Assembly: GCF_029643425.1 (NCBI RefSeq)
Contig: NZ_CP119106.1
Span: forward strand, 1,426,001 to 1,490,000
Direction: 5' to 3'
DNA from: Isoptericola sp. AK164
Lineage (GTDB): Bacteria; Actinomycetota; Actinomycetes; Actinomycetales; Cellulomonadaceae
Length of the DNA stretch: 64,000 nucleotides
Shown here: one piece after another, positions 8,786 through 17,325 of the stretch
How positions within the stretch are numbered: the first letter of the stretch is position 1
How the letters are laid out: every line of letters starts with the position of its first letter
The notes under the pieces: model-generated
What the model was told of the DNA's origin: nothing
The model's input: only the letters and a program-made list of their open reading frames with translations
Database searches by the model: none
Translations under genes and position numbers: made by a program

Positions 8786-9676
8786 TCACATGTCGCAGGG
8801 GTCGAACTCCGGCGGGTTCAGGTCGGAGTTCGGCGTGTAGCCGGTGCCCTCGGTGGCGGCGTCGATGTACTCCTGCCACGAGCCGTCCTCGATCATCTGC
8901 GTCAGCGCCGCGTTGATGTCCTCGCACTGCTCGGACTCCTGCGGGATGCCGACGCCGTAGCGCTCCTCGGAGAACGTGTTGCCCACGACCTTCACCTGGC
9001 CGGCGTTGGCGGGCTGGGCGCCCAGGCCGGCGAGGATGATGTCGTCGGTGGTCACGGCGTCGACCTGCCCCGAGGTGAGCGCGGTGACGCACTCGGCGTA
9101 CCCGGGCTGCTCGAGGAGGTTGACGCCCTCGGAGTACTCGTCCTTGATGCGCTGGGCGGACGTCGAACCGGTGACCGAGCACAGGTTCTTGCCGTCCAGG
9201 GCGTCCGGGCCGGTGATGTCGGTGTTGTCGGCCGCGACGAGGAGGTCCTGGCCGGCCACGAAGTACGGGCCGGCGTAGGAGACCTGCTCGCGGCGCTCGT
9301 CGGTGATCGAGTAGGTGGCGAAGATCATGTCGACCTGGCCGGTCGAGAGCAGCGTCTCGCGCTGGGCGGACGGGGCCTCGACCCACTCGATCTGGTCCTC
9401 GGAGTAGCCGAGCTCGCTCGCGACGTACTTGGCGACGTCGACGTCGAACCCGGAGGGCGTGTCGCCGTCCATGAAGCCGAGGCCGGGCTGGTCGAACTTG
9501 ATACCGATGGTGAGGCCCTCACCGCCGGCACCTTCCTCCTCCTCCATGGTGTCGGTCGTCTCGCTGCCGGCGTCGGCGTCGGTGTCTCCTCCGCCGTCGT
9601 CGGAGGAACAGGCGGCCAGCGCGAGCGCGGCCGTGGCGGCCAGGGCGATCACCCCGGTGGTGCGTGTGCGTCGCAT
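8786..9676 (-). CDS. gluB: Glutamate-type ABC transporter substrate-binding lipoprotein GluB
   Basis: Extracytoplasmic solute-binding protein, 296 residues from ATG 9676, with AAAGGA just upstream. It has a lipoprotein signal peptide with lipobox ALAAC and the lipidated cysteine at residue 23. An acidic, glycine-rich linker (about 24-52) tethers the folded domain. The domain begins GLTIGIKFDQPGLGF and contains GFDVDVAKYVASELG and the LLSTGQVDMIFATYSIT region of family-3 amino acid binding proteins. The C terminus is DPCDM. It captures the amino acid outside the membrane and delivers it to GluCD. Confidence 0.93.
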   Translation of the reverse strand: MRRTRTTGVIALAATAALALAACSSDDGGGDTDADAGSETTDTMEEEEGAGGEGLTIGIKFDQPGLGFMDGDTPSGFDVDVAKYVASELGYSEDQIEWVEAPSAQRETLLSTGQVDMIFATYSITDERREQVSYAGPYFVAGQDLLVAADNTDITGPDALDGKNLCSVTGSTSAQRIKDEYSEGVNLLEQPGYAECVTALTSGQVDAVTTDDIILAGLGAQPANAGQVKVVGNTFSEERYGVGIPQESEQCEDINAALTQMIEDGSWQEYIDAATEGTGYTPNSDLNPPEFDPCDM

Positions 9677-9713
9677 GGTTCGTCCTTTCGTCGGGTGGTG
9701 CCGGTGCGGAAGA

Positions 9714-10514
<801 letters not shown>

Positions 10515-10661
10515 GTCATGAACCTAACCAGCCGATTGTTTCCATGGGATGCGAAGACGCGCCGAGTCGGCAACGAATCGGTAACGACTGTCCGGAACGT
10601 GAAGAATCAGCATGCTTGCGACGTCGGATTCGTCGCGCGCGGGACCGTACCCTAGAAGGCG
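10515..10661. promoter_or_regulatory. Divergent gluA / miaB promoter region
   Basis: The 147-base gap holds two outward-facing -10 hexamers: TAGGTT on the minus strand (10521-10526), six bases before gluA, and TACCCT on the plus strand (10648-10653), eight bases before miaB. Both predict leaderless transcripts. The stretch between is less GC-rich than its surroundings and could hold the -35 elements and a regulator site; I see no clear palindrome. Confidence 0.6.
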
Positions 10662-12302
10662 ATGTCCACCACCATGCCGTCACCCCGCGAGACCGTCACA
10701 CCCCAGCCCTCCGACGGGGCCGGCCGGACGTACACGGTCCGCACCCTGGGGTGCCAGATGAACGTCCACGACTCCGAGCACATGGCCGGGATGCTCGAGC
10801 AGGCCGGCTACACGCGGGCGTCGGCCGCCGACGAGGCGGCCAGCAACGCCGACGTGGTGGTCATCAACACCTGCGCGGTGCGCGAGAACGCCGCCACCCG
10901 CCTCTACGGCAACCTCGGCCAGCTCGCCGGGCTCAAGGCGGAGCGGCCCGGCATGCAGATCGCCGTCGGCGGCTGCCTGGCGCAGAAGGACCGCGGCGAG
11001 ATCGTCGACAAGGCGCCCTGGGTCGACGTGGTCTTCGGCACCCACAACCTGGACGCGCTGCCGGTGCTCCTCGAGCGGGCACGGCACAACGCGGCCGCGC
11101 AGGTCGAGATCGCCGAGTCCCTGCAGGTCTTCCCCTCCACGCTGCCGACCCGCCGCGAGTCGGTGTACGCCGGCTGGGTCTCCATCTCCGTGGGCTGCAA
11201 CAACACCTGCACCTTCTGCATCGTCCCGCACCTGCGGGGCAAGGAGCGCGACCGCCGGCCGGGGGAGGTCCTCGCGGAGGTGCAGGCCCTGGTGGACGCC
11301 GGAGCCGTCGAGGTTACGCTGCTGGGTCAGAACGTCAACAGCTACGGCGTCGAGTTCGGCGACCGGGGGGCGTTCGCCAAGCTGCTGCGCGCCTGCGGGA
11401 ACATCGAGGGACTGGAGCGCGTGCGCTTCACCTCGCCCCACCCGGCCGCGTTCACCGACGACGTCATCGAGGCGATGGCGGAGACCCCGAACGTCATGCC
11501 GCAGCTGCACATGCCGCTGCAGTCGGGCTCGGACCGCGTCCTGCGCGCCATGCGCCGCAGCTACCGGTCGACCAAGTTCCTCGGGATCCTGGACCGCGTG
11601 CGCGCCGCGATGCCCGACGCCGCGATCACCACCGACATCATCGTCGGCTTCCCCGGGGAGACCGAGGAGGACTTCGCCGAGACGCTGCGCGTCGTCGAGG
11701 AGTCGCGATTCAGCTCGGCCTTCATGTTCCAGTACTCCCCGCGCCCCGGGACGCCGGCGGCGGAGATGGACGACCAGCTGCCCAAGGAGGTCGTCCAGGA
11801 GCGCTTCGACCGGCTGCTGGCGCTCCAGGAGCGGATCAGCGCCGAGGAGTCCGCGCGACAGACCGGCCGGACCCTCGAGGTGCTCGTCTCGGAGGGCTCG
11901 GGGAAGAAGGACGGTGCCACCCACCGGCTGTCGGGCCGGGCCCCGGACAACCGCCTGGTCCACCTCGCGGTGCCGGCCGGCGTGCTGCCCGAGGGCGGCC
12001 TGGCCGACCAGCCGGCCTCCCTCGACGACCCGCGGCTCGTCGACGTCGCCGACCTGGACCCTGCGCTCCCGCGCCCGGGGGACATGGTGACCGTCGAGGT
12101 CACGCGGGCGGCGCCGCACCATCTCATCGCCGACTCCGCGCTCGACGGCGGCACCTACACGGTGCGGCGCACGCGGTCCGGCGACGCCTGGGTGCAGCGG
12201 GAGTCCGCCCGCCTCGGCGGCGGCCACGACGACCACTCCCACGGCGGCGGTGGCGAGCCCGGCGCGCCGGTCACCCTGGGGATGCCGACGCTACGTCGCT
12301 GA
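10662..12302 (+). CDS. miaB: tRNA-2-methylthio-N6-dimethylallyladenosine synthase MiaB
   Basis: Radical-SAM methylthiotransferase that adds a methylthio group to isopentenyl-A37 of tRNAs reading UNN codons, acting after MiaA. The product has 546 residues from ATG 10662. The N-terminal UPF0004 domain holds the auxiliary-cluster cysteines C31 (TLGCQMN), C71 (NTCAVRE) and C105 (GGCLAQ). The radical-SAM cluster CNNTCTFC uses C179, C183 and C186. A TRAM domain follows near residue 400. The C terminus (after about 500) is a histidine/glycine-rich tail with [10 protein letters not shown], not part of the core fold. miaA lies 2.3 kb downstream, the usual actinobacterial arrangement. Confidence 0.96.
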   Translation: MSTTMPSPRETVTPQPSDGAGRTYTVRTLGCQMNVHDSEHMAGMLEQAGYTRASAADEAASNADVVVINTCAVRENAATRLYGNLGQLAGLKAERPGMQIAVGGCLAQKDRGEIVDKAPWVDVVFGTHNLDALPVLLERARHNAAAQVEIAESLQVFPSTLPTRRESVYAGWVSISVGCNNTCTFCIVPHLRGKERDRRPGEVLAEVQALVDAGAVEVTLLGQNVNSYGVEFGDRGAFAKLLRACGNIEGLERVRFTSPHPAAFTDDVIEAMAETPNVMPQLHMPLQSGSDRVLRAMRRSYRSTKFLGILDRVRAAMPDAAITTDIIVGFPGETEEDFAETLRVVEESRFSSAFMFQYSPRPGTPAAEMDDQLPKEVVQERFDRLLALQERISAEESARQTGRTLEVLVSEGSGKKDGATHRLSGRAPDNRLVHLAVPAGVLPEGGLADQPASLDDPRLVDVADLDPALPRPGDMVTVEVTRAAPHHLIADSALDGGTYTVRRTRSGDAWVQRESARLGGGHDDHSHGGGGEPGAPVTLGMPTLRR

Positions 12303-12306
12303 CGTG

Positions 12307-12355
12307 CCCCGGCCGGGGCCGGACTCCCGGCCGAGGTCCGGACCGGCGGCCGGGG
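12307..12355. terminator. GC-rich inverted repeats between convergent miaB and YbjN gene
   Basis: The 54-base gap between two convergent genes contains the perfect palindrome CCCCGGCCGGGG (12307-12318), and CCCCGGCC at its left edge can also pair with GGCCGGGG near 12348-12355. It probably acts as a bidirectional terminator; there is no T tract. Confidence 0.45.
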
Positions 12356-12356
12356 A

Positions 12357-12866
12357 TCAGTCCTCGGCCTCCGGGCCGACCAGGGCGCCGAGCCCCGAGA
12401 AGAACTGGGACGTCGTCACCAGGCCGCACGACAGCGTCTCGGCGAGCTGCTCGTCGGTCGCGCCGTGCTCCAGGTCGACGGACACCTCGCCGTAGAGGGC
12501 GAGGCCGCCCTGCTCGGGGCGCGTGTAGACCTTCGGCCAGATGCGCTCGCGGTTCCAGTCGTTGCACGCCTGCAGCACCGCCGGCCGTGCCGAGTCGGGC
12601 ACGGTTCCCGACCAGCGTCCGCGGACCTGGAGGATCTCTCCGGCGTCGCCCAGCAGCAGGAACCAGAACCGGTGGCCGTCCCACGTCCCGGTGAGGTCGC
12701 CGTCGTCGTCGGTGCGGAACCGGTAGCCGCGCCGCGCGAGGTCGGCGCCGATGCGTCGGGCCGTCACCGGGGTGGGGCGTGCGGCCGGGGGCTCGGTGTC
12801 GTCGGCGCGCCGACGGCGCGCCACCTGCAGCACCGCCGTCGCGGCTCGTCGCAGCGGCCCGCTCAC
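12357..12866 (-). CDS. YbjN domain protein (second of a tandem pair)
   Basis: A 169-residue protein from GTG 12866 (VSGPLRRAATAVLQ). The YbjN-type domain covers about residues 45-165, with RIGADLARRGYRF, GTWDGHRFWFLLLGDAGEILQV and a CNDWNRERIWPKVY segment. The C terminus carries the EHGATDEQLAETLSCGLVTT motif shared with the neighbouring paralogue. Its start overlaps the stop of the upstream YbjN gene by four bases (GTGA), so the pair is coupled. YbjN proteins resemble type III secretion chaperones in fold; their function in actinobacteria is unknown. Confidence 0.85.
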   Translation of the reverse strand: MSGPLRRAATAVLQVARRRRADDTEPPAARPTPVTARRIGADLARRGYRFRTDDDGDLTGTWDGHRFWFLLLGDAGEILQVRGRWSGTVPDSARPAVLQACNDWNRERIWPKVYTRPEQGGLALYGEVSVDLEHGATDEQLAETLSCGLVTTSQFFSGLGALVGPEAED

Positions 12867-13429
12867 GGTGCCACCTGCAGCGGGTCCGGGAACACCGAGT
12901 CCAGGTGCTCGAAGAACATCACCCCGGTCGACAGCCCGCACTCCAGGAGCTGGCCGAGCTGGTCGTCGGTGGCGCCGTGCTCGAGGCTCGTGGTGACCTC
13001 GGCGCAGACCACGACCGCGCCGTCGTCGCGCACCCGCGCGTACGTCGTCGGCCAGATGCGCTCGGCGTTCCAGGCGTTGCACACGTCGAGGATCTCCCTG
13101 AGCCGCTCGATGGTGGCCTGGCGGTGCCACTGGCCGCGCACCTGCAGGACCTCGCCCTCGTCGCCCAGCACGAGGAAGGAGAACTGCCGTCCGTGCCAGA
13201 TGCCGCCCGGGTCGCCGTCGTTGTCGACGGCGTAGGTGAACCCCGAGGAGTCCAGCCAGGCACTGACCCGTTCTCGCGTCACGGGGCGGGGGGTCGCCCC
13301 GGCGAGCTGCCCGACGGGCCCGGCCAGCAGCACGTTCTCGACGTCGCTGCGCAACAGGTCCGCGTCGAGGGGCTCCTCACGCGATGCGGCTGACGATCTG
13401 GCGATCCGGCGCGACCCGAAGAACCTCAC
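12863..13429 (-). CDS. YbjN domain protein (first of a tandem pair)
   Basis: A 188-residue paralogue of the next gene. The start GTG 13429 (VRFFGSRRIARSS) is chosen because a TAGCGT hexamer (minus strand, 13437-13442) sits exactly seven bases upstream; GTG 13438 would overlap that promoter. The domain includes GIWHGRQFSFLVLGDEGEVLQV, CNAWNAERIWPTTYARV and EHGATDDQLGQLLECGLSTG, aligning throughout with its neighbour. Two tandem YbjN genes near miaB-miaA recall the Rv2729c-Rv2732c neighbourhood of mycobacteria only in position. No signal peptide or membrane span is present. Function unknown. Confidence 0.85.
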   Translation of the reverse strand: MRFFGSRRIARSSAASREEPLDADLLRSDVENVLLAGPVGQLAGATPRPVTRERVSAWLDSSGFTYAVDNDGDPGGIWHGRQFSFLVLGDEGEVLQVRGQWHRQATIERLREILDVCNAWNAERIWPTTYARVRDDGAVVVCAEVTTSLEHGATDDQLGQLLECGLSTGVMFFEHLDSVFPDPLQVAP

Positions 13430-13436
13430 ACCACCC

Positions 13437-13458
13437 ACGCTACACGTCCCGGTAGGTT
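13437..13458. promoter_or_regulatory. Compact divergent leaderless promoters
   Basis: Minus-strand TAGCGT (13437-13442) lies seven bases before GTG 13429, and plus-strand TAGGTT (13453-13458) lies six bases before GTG 13465. The genes are only 35 bases apart, so the two polymerase footprints must overlap and compete. Confidence 0.65.
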
Positions 13459-13464
13459 GGCAGC

Positions 13465-14061
13465 GTGCCCGCTCGTGCCGTCGTCCTGCCCGCGACCCCG
13501 CTCCTGGTCCCCGGTGCCGCCGGGACGGCACGGCCCCTGGGCGACCTGCGTGCCGCCGTCGCGGACGCCCTGGCCGCCGTCCGGACCCCGCACGGAGCCG
13601 TCCCGCAGCGCTGGGGGGTGCTCGCGCCCGGTCCGCGCACCGCCGCCGGCGCCCGGCGGGCCTCCCTCGCCGCGGCCGGCGTCCACGACCGCTGGCTGCC
13701 TGGTCCCCCCACGGGCGTCACGCTCCCGGCGGCACACGTTCCCGCCTCGGTGGCGCTGCTGGTCCTGGCCCGCGCGCTGGGCGACGACGTCGCGGCCGGG
13801 GCGCACGTCGTCGAGGTCGCCGACGACGATCCCGGGGCCGTGCGCGTCGGCCTGCGCGAGCTCGCCGGGGTCGACGCGCTCGTCGTGGCCGGCGGTTCCC
13901 CCGCCGACCCGGCGGCCGGACCCACGGCCTGCACGACGGCGGTCGCCGGCGTCCTGGCCGGGCTCGCGGACCGCGGCGGCTGGTCGGCGACCACCCGGAC
14001 CGTCGCCGCGTCCGGGGACCACCTGCCGGGTGCCTACGACGTCGTGACCTGGGCCGACTGA
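13465..14061 (+). CDS. Conserved actinobacterial protein, class III extradiol dioxygenase-like (Rv2728c type)
   Basis: A 198-residue alanine-rich protein from GTG 13465, six bases behind a TAGGTT hexamer. It opens with RAVVLPATPLLVPGAAG and has internal segments HVPASVALLVLARALG and LVVAGGSPADPAAG. By position between miaB and miaA, and by its N-terminal pattern, it matches the mycobacterial Rv2728c family, annotated as class III extradiol ring-cleavage dioxygenase subunit B-like. I do not see a convincing metal-binding histidine pair, so enzymatic activity is doubtful. It is convergent with the membrane gene that follows (one base apart). Confidence 0.7.
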   Translation: MPARAVVLPATPLLVPGAAGTARPLGDLRAAVADALAAVRTPHGAVPQRWGVLAPGPRTAAGARRASLAAAGVHDRWLPGPPTGVTLPAAHVPASVALLVLARALGDDVAAGAHVVEVADDDPGAVRVGLRELAGVDALVVAGGSPADPAAGPTACTTAVAGVLAGLADRGGWSATTRTVAASGDHLPGAYDVVTWAD

Positions 14062-14062
14062 C

Positions 14063-14530
14063 TCACCCGGCGAACCAGCCGACGCCGGCGAGCAGCAGCC
14101 AGAACCGCACCGTGCGGCCGACCAGGAGGGTCGGGACGTAGACGGCCATGGGCACCCGCAGCGAGCCGGCCACGACGGCCATGATCATCAGCGGCGGGAA
14201 GCCCGCCGAGGCCGACGCGAGAAGCACCGCGGCGCTGAGCCAGGGCCGGCCCTGGATGCGGTCCTGCCACCGGTCGAAGGTCTCGCGGCGTCGCTTGACG
14301 GCCAGCTTCTCGCGCACCCACCGCGTCTCCATCGACCGGGCCGCGCCGAGGTACCACACCACCTTGGACACGGTCTGGCCGATCCCGGCCACGAGAGCGA
14401 TCAGCGCCACCCGGACCGGGTCCGACGCCGCGTCCGTCACCGCCGCGACGCCCCCGAGGTACACCTCGATGCTGACCACCGGGACGAGCCCGGACAGCAG
14501 GCTCACGGCGAGCACGGACAGCAGCAGCAC
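14063..14530 (-). CDS. DedA/YqaA-like (SNARE-associated) membrane protein
   Basis: A 155-residue integral membrane protein from GTG 14530 (VLLLSVLAVSLLSGLVPVVS). Hydrophobic segments lie at about 1-30, 40-60, 95-120 and 130-155. The pattern GLVPVVSIEVYLGG near the N terminus and ASASAGFPPLMIMAVVAGSLR later fit the VTT/DedA family, whose members move undecaprenyl phosphate or lipids across membranes. A TAGGCT hexamer (minus strand, 14537-14542) lies six bases before the start. It is divergent from miaA by 50 bases. The substrate is not inferable. Confidence 0.8.
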   Translation of the reverse strand: MLLLSVLAVSLLSGLVPVVSIEVYLGGVAAVTDAASDPVRVALIALVAGIGQTVSKVVWYLGAARSMETRWVREKLAVKRRRETFDRWQDRIQGRPWLSAAVLLASASAGFPPLMIMAVVAGSLRVPMAVYVPTLLVGRTVRFWLLLAGVGWFAG

Positions 14531-14536
14531 CCGCAG

Positions 14537-14574
14537 AGCCTAGCCGGGGGGTACGGCGACCCACGACGTACGGT
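14537..14574. promoter_or_regulatory. Divergent leaderless promoters of the membrane gene and miaA
   Basis: Minus-strand TAGGCT (14537-14542) sits six bases upstream of GTG 14530, and plus-strand TACGGT (14569-14574) six bases upstream of GTG 14581. The 50-base gap therefore carries two back-to-back promoters. Confidence 0.6.
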
Positions 14575-14580
14575 AGGTCC

Positions 14581-15564
14581 GTGATCGTCGCCGTCGTGGG
14601 ACCCACCGCCACCGGGAAGTCGGACCTCGCCCTGGACCTCGCCGAGGCGCTGTCCGGACCGCGGGCGCCGGCCGAGATCGTCAACGCCGACGCCTTCCAG
14701 CTCTACCGCGGCATGGACGTCGGCACCGCCAAGGTGCCGCCGGCCGAGCGCCGGGGGATCGTCCACCACCAGCTCGACGTGCTGGACCCCACCCAGGACG
14801 CCTCCGTGGCGCACTACCAGGCGGCGGCCCGCGCGGACCTCGACGCGATCGCGGCCCGCGGCGCCCGCGCCGTCGTCGTCGGCGGTTCCGGGCTCTACGT
14901 GCGCGCACTGCTGGACGAGATGAACTTCCCGGGCACCGACCCGCAGGTGCGCGCCCGCCTCGAGGGGCGCGCCGAGACCGAGGGGCGCCGCGCGCTGCAC
15001 GCCGAGCTGGTGCGCCGCGACCCCGATGCCGCCGCGTCCATCGGCCCGGAGAACACCCGGCGCCTCGTACGTGCGCTGGAGGTGATCGAGATCACCGGGC
15101 AGCCGTTCACCGCCAACCTGCCCCGCCAGGAGTACGTCCGTCTCGCCGTCCAGATCGGTCTCGACTGCGACCGACCCACGCTCGACGCCCGGGTCGCGGG
15201 GCGGGTGGACCGCATGTGGTCCGCCGGGCTCGTCGACGAGGTGCGGTCGTTGGCCTCGCCCGCGCAGGGCGGGACCGGTGCCGGACTCGGCACGACGGCG
15301 GCGCGCGCCGTGGGGTACGCCGAGCTGCTGCGCTGGTTCGCGGGCGACCTCACCGAGGACGCCGCGCGCGAGGCCGTGGTGACCGACACCCGGCGGCTCG
15401 CGCGCAAGCAGATGGGATGGTTCGGCCGCGACCCGCGCGTGCAGTGGCTCGACGCCGGTTCGCCGACCCTGCTGGCCGACGCCCTCGCCGTGGTCCGGGC
15501 CGCCGATGCGGAGACCCTCCCGGCGCCGGAGGACCGACCCGTGCGCCGTAGTCTGGGCTCATGA
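14581..15564 (+). CDS. miaA: tRNA dimethylallyltransferase MiaA
   Basis: Transfers the dimethylallyl group of DMAPP to N6 of A37 in tRNAs reading UNN codons, the step before MiaB. The product has 327 residues from GTG 14581, with the P-loop GPTATGKS at 7-14 and the family motifs EIVNADAFQLYRGMDVGTAK, HHQLDVLDP and VVGGSGLYVRAL. The C-terminal region has LARKQMGWFGRDPRVQWLD, the usual RQMTWFR-type motif with glycine. Its last four bases overlap the dapF start (ATGA at 15561-15564). Confidence 0.96.
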   Translation: MIVAVVGPTATGKSDLALDLAEALSGPRAPAEIVNADAFQLYRGMDVGTAKVPPAERRGIVHHQLDVLDPTQDASVAHYQAAARADLDAIAARGARAVVVGGSGLYVRALLDEMNFPGTDPQVRARLEGRAETEGRRALHAELVRRDPDAAASIGPENTRRLVRALEVIEITGQPFTANLPRQEYVRLAVQIGLDCDRPTLDARVAGRVDRMWSAGLVDEVRSLASPAQGGTGAGLGTTAARAVGYAELLRWFAGDLTEDAAREAVVTDTRRLARKQMGWFGRDPRVQWLDAGSPTLLADALAVVRAADAETLPAPEDRPVRRSLGS

Positions 15565-16493
15565 CCGTACGTTTCACCAAGGGGCACGGCACGCAGAACG
15601 ACTTCGTGCTCGTCGCCGACACCCGCGGCGACATGGACCTCACGGCCGAGCAGGTGCGGCGTCTGGCCGACCGGCGCAGCGGCATCGGCGCCGACGGCGT
15701 CATCCGCCTGGCGCCGACGGCCGCGGTCGCCCAGGCGGGCGAGCAGGTGGCCGACGACGTGCTCGCGGCCGCCCCGGAGGCCATCTGGTTCATGGACTAC
15801 CGCAACGGTGACGGCAGCCCGGCCGAGATGTGCGGCAACGGCGTGCGGGTCTTCACCGCGTTCGCCGAGAGCCTGGGGCTCGCCGACCTGTCCGACGGCG
15901 CCGAGCTGGCGCTGGGCACCCGCGGGGGCGTCAAGCGGGTCCGGCGCGAGCAGAACGGCTGGTACGCCGTCGACATGGGGCCGTGGTCCCTCACCGGGGG
16001 CGACGACGCGGCCGCTGCCGGAGCCGACGCCATGGTGCTCACGGCGGGCTGGGACGCCCCGCGTCCGGCGCTGAGCCTCGACCTGGGCAACCCGCACACG
16101 GTGGTGGCGCTGTCCGACGTCGCCGAGCTCGACGCGCTGGACCTCACCCGGGCCCCGGCCGTCGAACCCGTCCCGCCGCACGGCACCAACGTCGAGCTCG
16201 TCGTCCCGCTCGGGGAGGAGGCCGGTCCCGAGGGGCGGCCCGTCGGGCGGATCCGCATGCGGGTGCACGAGCGCGGCGTCGGCGAGACGCGGTCGTGCGG
16301 CACCGGTGCGTGCGCGGCGGCGCTCGCGGTGCGCACTTGGGCGGCGCACGGCGTGGACGACCCCCACGGGGTGCCGTCGACCTGGTTCGTCGAGGTGCCC
16401 GGCGGCGAGGTCCGCGTCCGGCTGCTGCACGGCGGGCACGTGGAGCTCGCCGGTCCCGCCGAGCTCGTCTTCAGCGGCGAGATCGACCTGTAG
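15561..16493 (+). CDS. dapF: Diaminopimelate epimerase DapF
   Basis: Converts LL- to meso-diaminopimelate in the lysine pathway. The product has 310 residues from ATG 15561. The two catalytic cysteines are C91 in EMCGNGVRVF and C246 in ETRSCGTGACA; the substrate-binding segments GHGTQNDFVLV and RRSGIGADG are present. A TAGTCT hexamer (15549-15554) inside the end of miaA lies six bases upstream, so dapF may have its own leaderless transcript besides coupling to miaA. In an organism whose wall may lack diaminopimelate (see MurE), the enzyme would still be needed for lysine. Confidence 0.96.
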   Translation: MTVRFTKGHGTQNDFVLVADTRGDMDLTAEQVRRLADRRSGIGADGVIRLAPTAAVAQAGEQVADDVLAAAPEAIWFMDYRNGDGSPAEMCGNGVRVFTAFAESLGLADLSDGAELALGTRGGVKRVRREQNGWYAVDMGPWSLTGGDDAAAAGADAMVLTAGWDAPRPALSLDLGNPHTVVALSDVAELDALDLTRAPAVEPVPPHGTNVELVVPLGEEAGPEGRPVGRIRMRVHERGVGETRSCGTGACAAALAVRTWAAHGVDDPHGVPSTWFVEVPGGEVRVRLLHGGHVELAGPAELVFSGEIDL

Positions 16494-16540
16494 TGCCGGA
16501 CGTCACCGCGGTCGCCGGTCAGGTCCCGCGTCCGTCGGTC

Positions 16541-16596
16541 GAGCGTCCCGGACGCGCGAGATTCGTCTGCTGATCCGCCGCAGAACCGGGACGCTC
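16541..16596. terminator. 11-bp inverted repeat between convergent dapF and methyltransferase gene
   Basis: GAGCGTCCCGG at 16541-16551 is repeated inverted at 16586-16596, with a 34-base loop. It sits in the 141-base gap between convergent genes and plausibly ends transcription from both sides. The long loop lowers confidence. Confidence 0.45.
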
Positions 16597-16634
16597 GTCC
16601 CCTCACGGGACGTGCCCGGCCGCCCGGCGCGCCC

Positions 16635-17243
16635 TCAGCGCGTCACGTGCAGGACGCGGAAGCCCTTCGACGAGGCCGCGCGCCGCGTGGGTTGCCCGAG
16701 CTCGGCCTCGATCCACCGGGCCAGGGAGTCGGCGCCGAGGTTCTTCTGCACCACCAGCCACGCGCCGCCGTCGGGCGGGCACGGCGCCGTCAGCCGCGGC
16801 AGCCAGCGTCGCAGCATGTCGTGCAGCACCTGCTTGCCCACGCGGATCGGCGGGTTCGACCAGATCGCGGCGAACGTGACGTCGTCGGGCACCCCGTCCG
16901 GCGTCACCGCCCGGACCCGGTCGGAGACCCCGAGCCGGTCGGCGTTGCGGCGCACCAGGTCCAGCGCGCGCTCGTTGACGTCGACGGCCCAGACGGTGCT
17001 CGCCGGGTTCTCCAGGGCCGCCGTGAGCGTGATCGGGCCCCAGCCGCACCCGAGGTCCAGCAGGTCGCCCGCCGGCGGGGCGGGCACCTCGTCGAGCAGG
17101 ATCCGGGTGCCCTTGTCGACCCCGCCGGGGGAGAAGATGCCGGCGGCGACCTCGACGGTCGCCTCGCGTCCGGCGAGCCGCACGTCGAGGGTGCGACGCT
17201 CGTCGTCGGAGGCCGGTCGGGCCGTGAAGTAGTGGTCGCTCAC
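16635..17243 (-). CDS. RsmC-like class I SAM-dependent methyltransferase
   Basis: A 202-residue 'methyltransferase small' domain protein from GTG 17243 (VSDHYFTARPASDDE). It has the SAM-binding motif LLDLGCGWGPITL, the acidic residue after strand 2 in VWAVDVNERAL, and the catalytic-type WSNPPIRVG motif (NPPF in 16S rRNA guanine-N2 methyltransferases). Single-domain proteins of this kind are annotated as RsmC-like, but the substrate (rRNA or other) is not established. The start is supported by TACGCT (minus strand, 17251-17256) seven bases upstream. It is divergent from hflX. Confidence 0.85.
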   Translation of the reverse strand: MSDHYFTARPASDDERRTLDVRLAGREATVEVAAGIFSPGGVDKGTRILLDEVPAPPAGDLLDLGCGWGPITLTAALENPASTVWAVDVNERALDLVRRNADRLGVSDRVRAVTPDGVPDDVTFAAIWSNPPIRVGKQVLHDMLRRWLPRLTAPCPPDGGAWLVVQKNLGADSLARWIEAELGQPTRRAASSKGFRVLHVTR

Positions 17244-17325
17244 AGCAGGAAGCGTAATGGGCTTCGTCGGGACGAAACCGCGTGGGATCCTTGTTGACGA
17301 CGGAGAACCCATCGAGAGGACCGAC

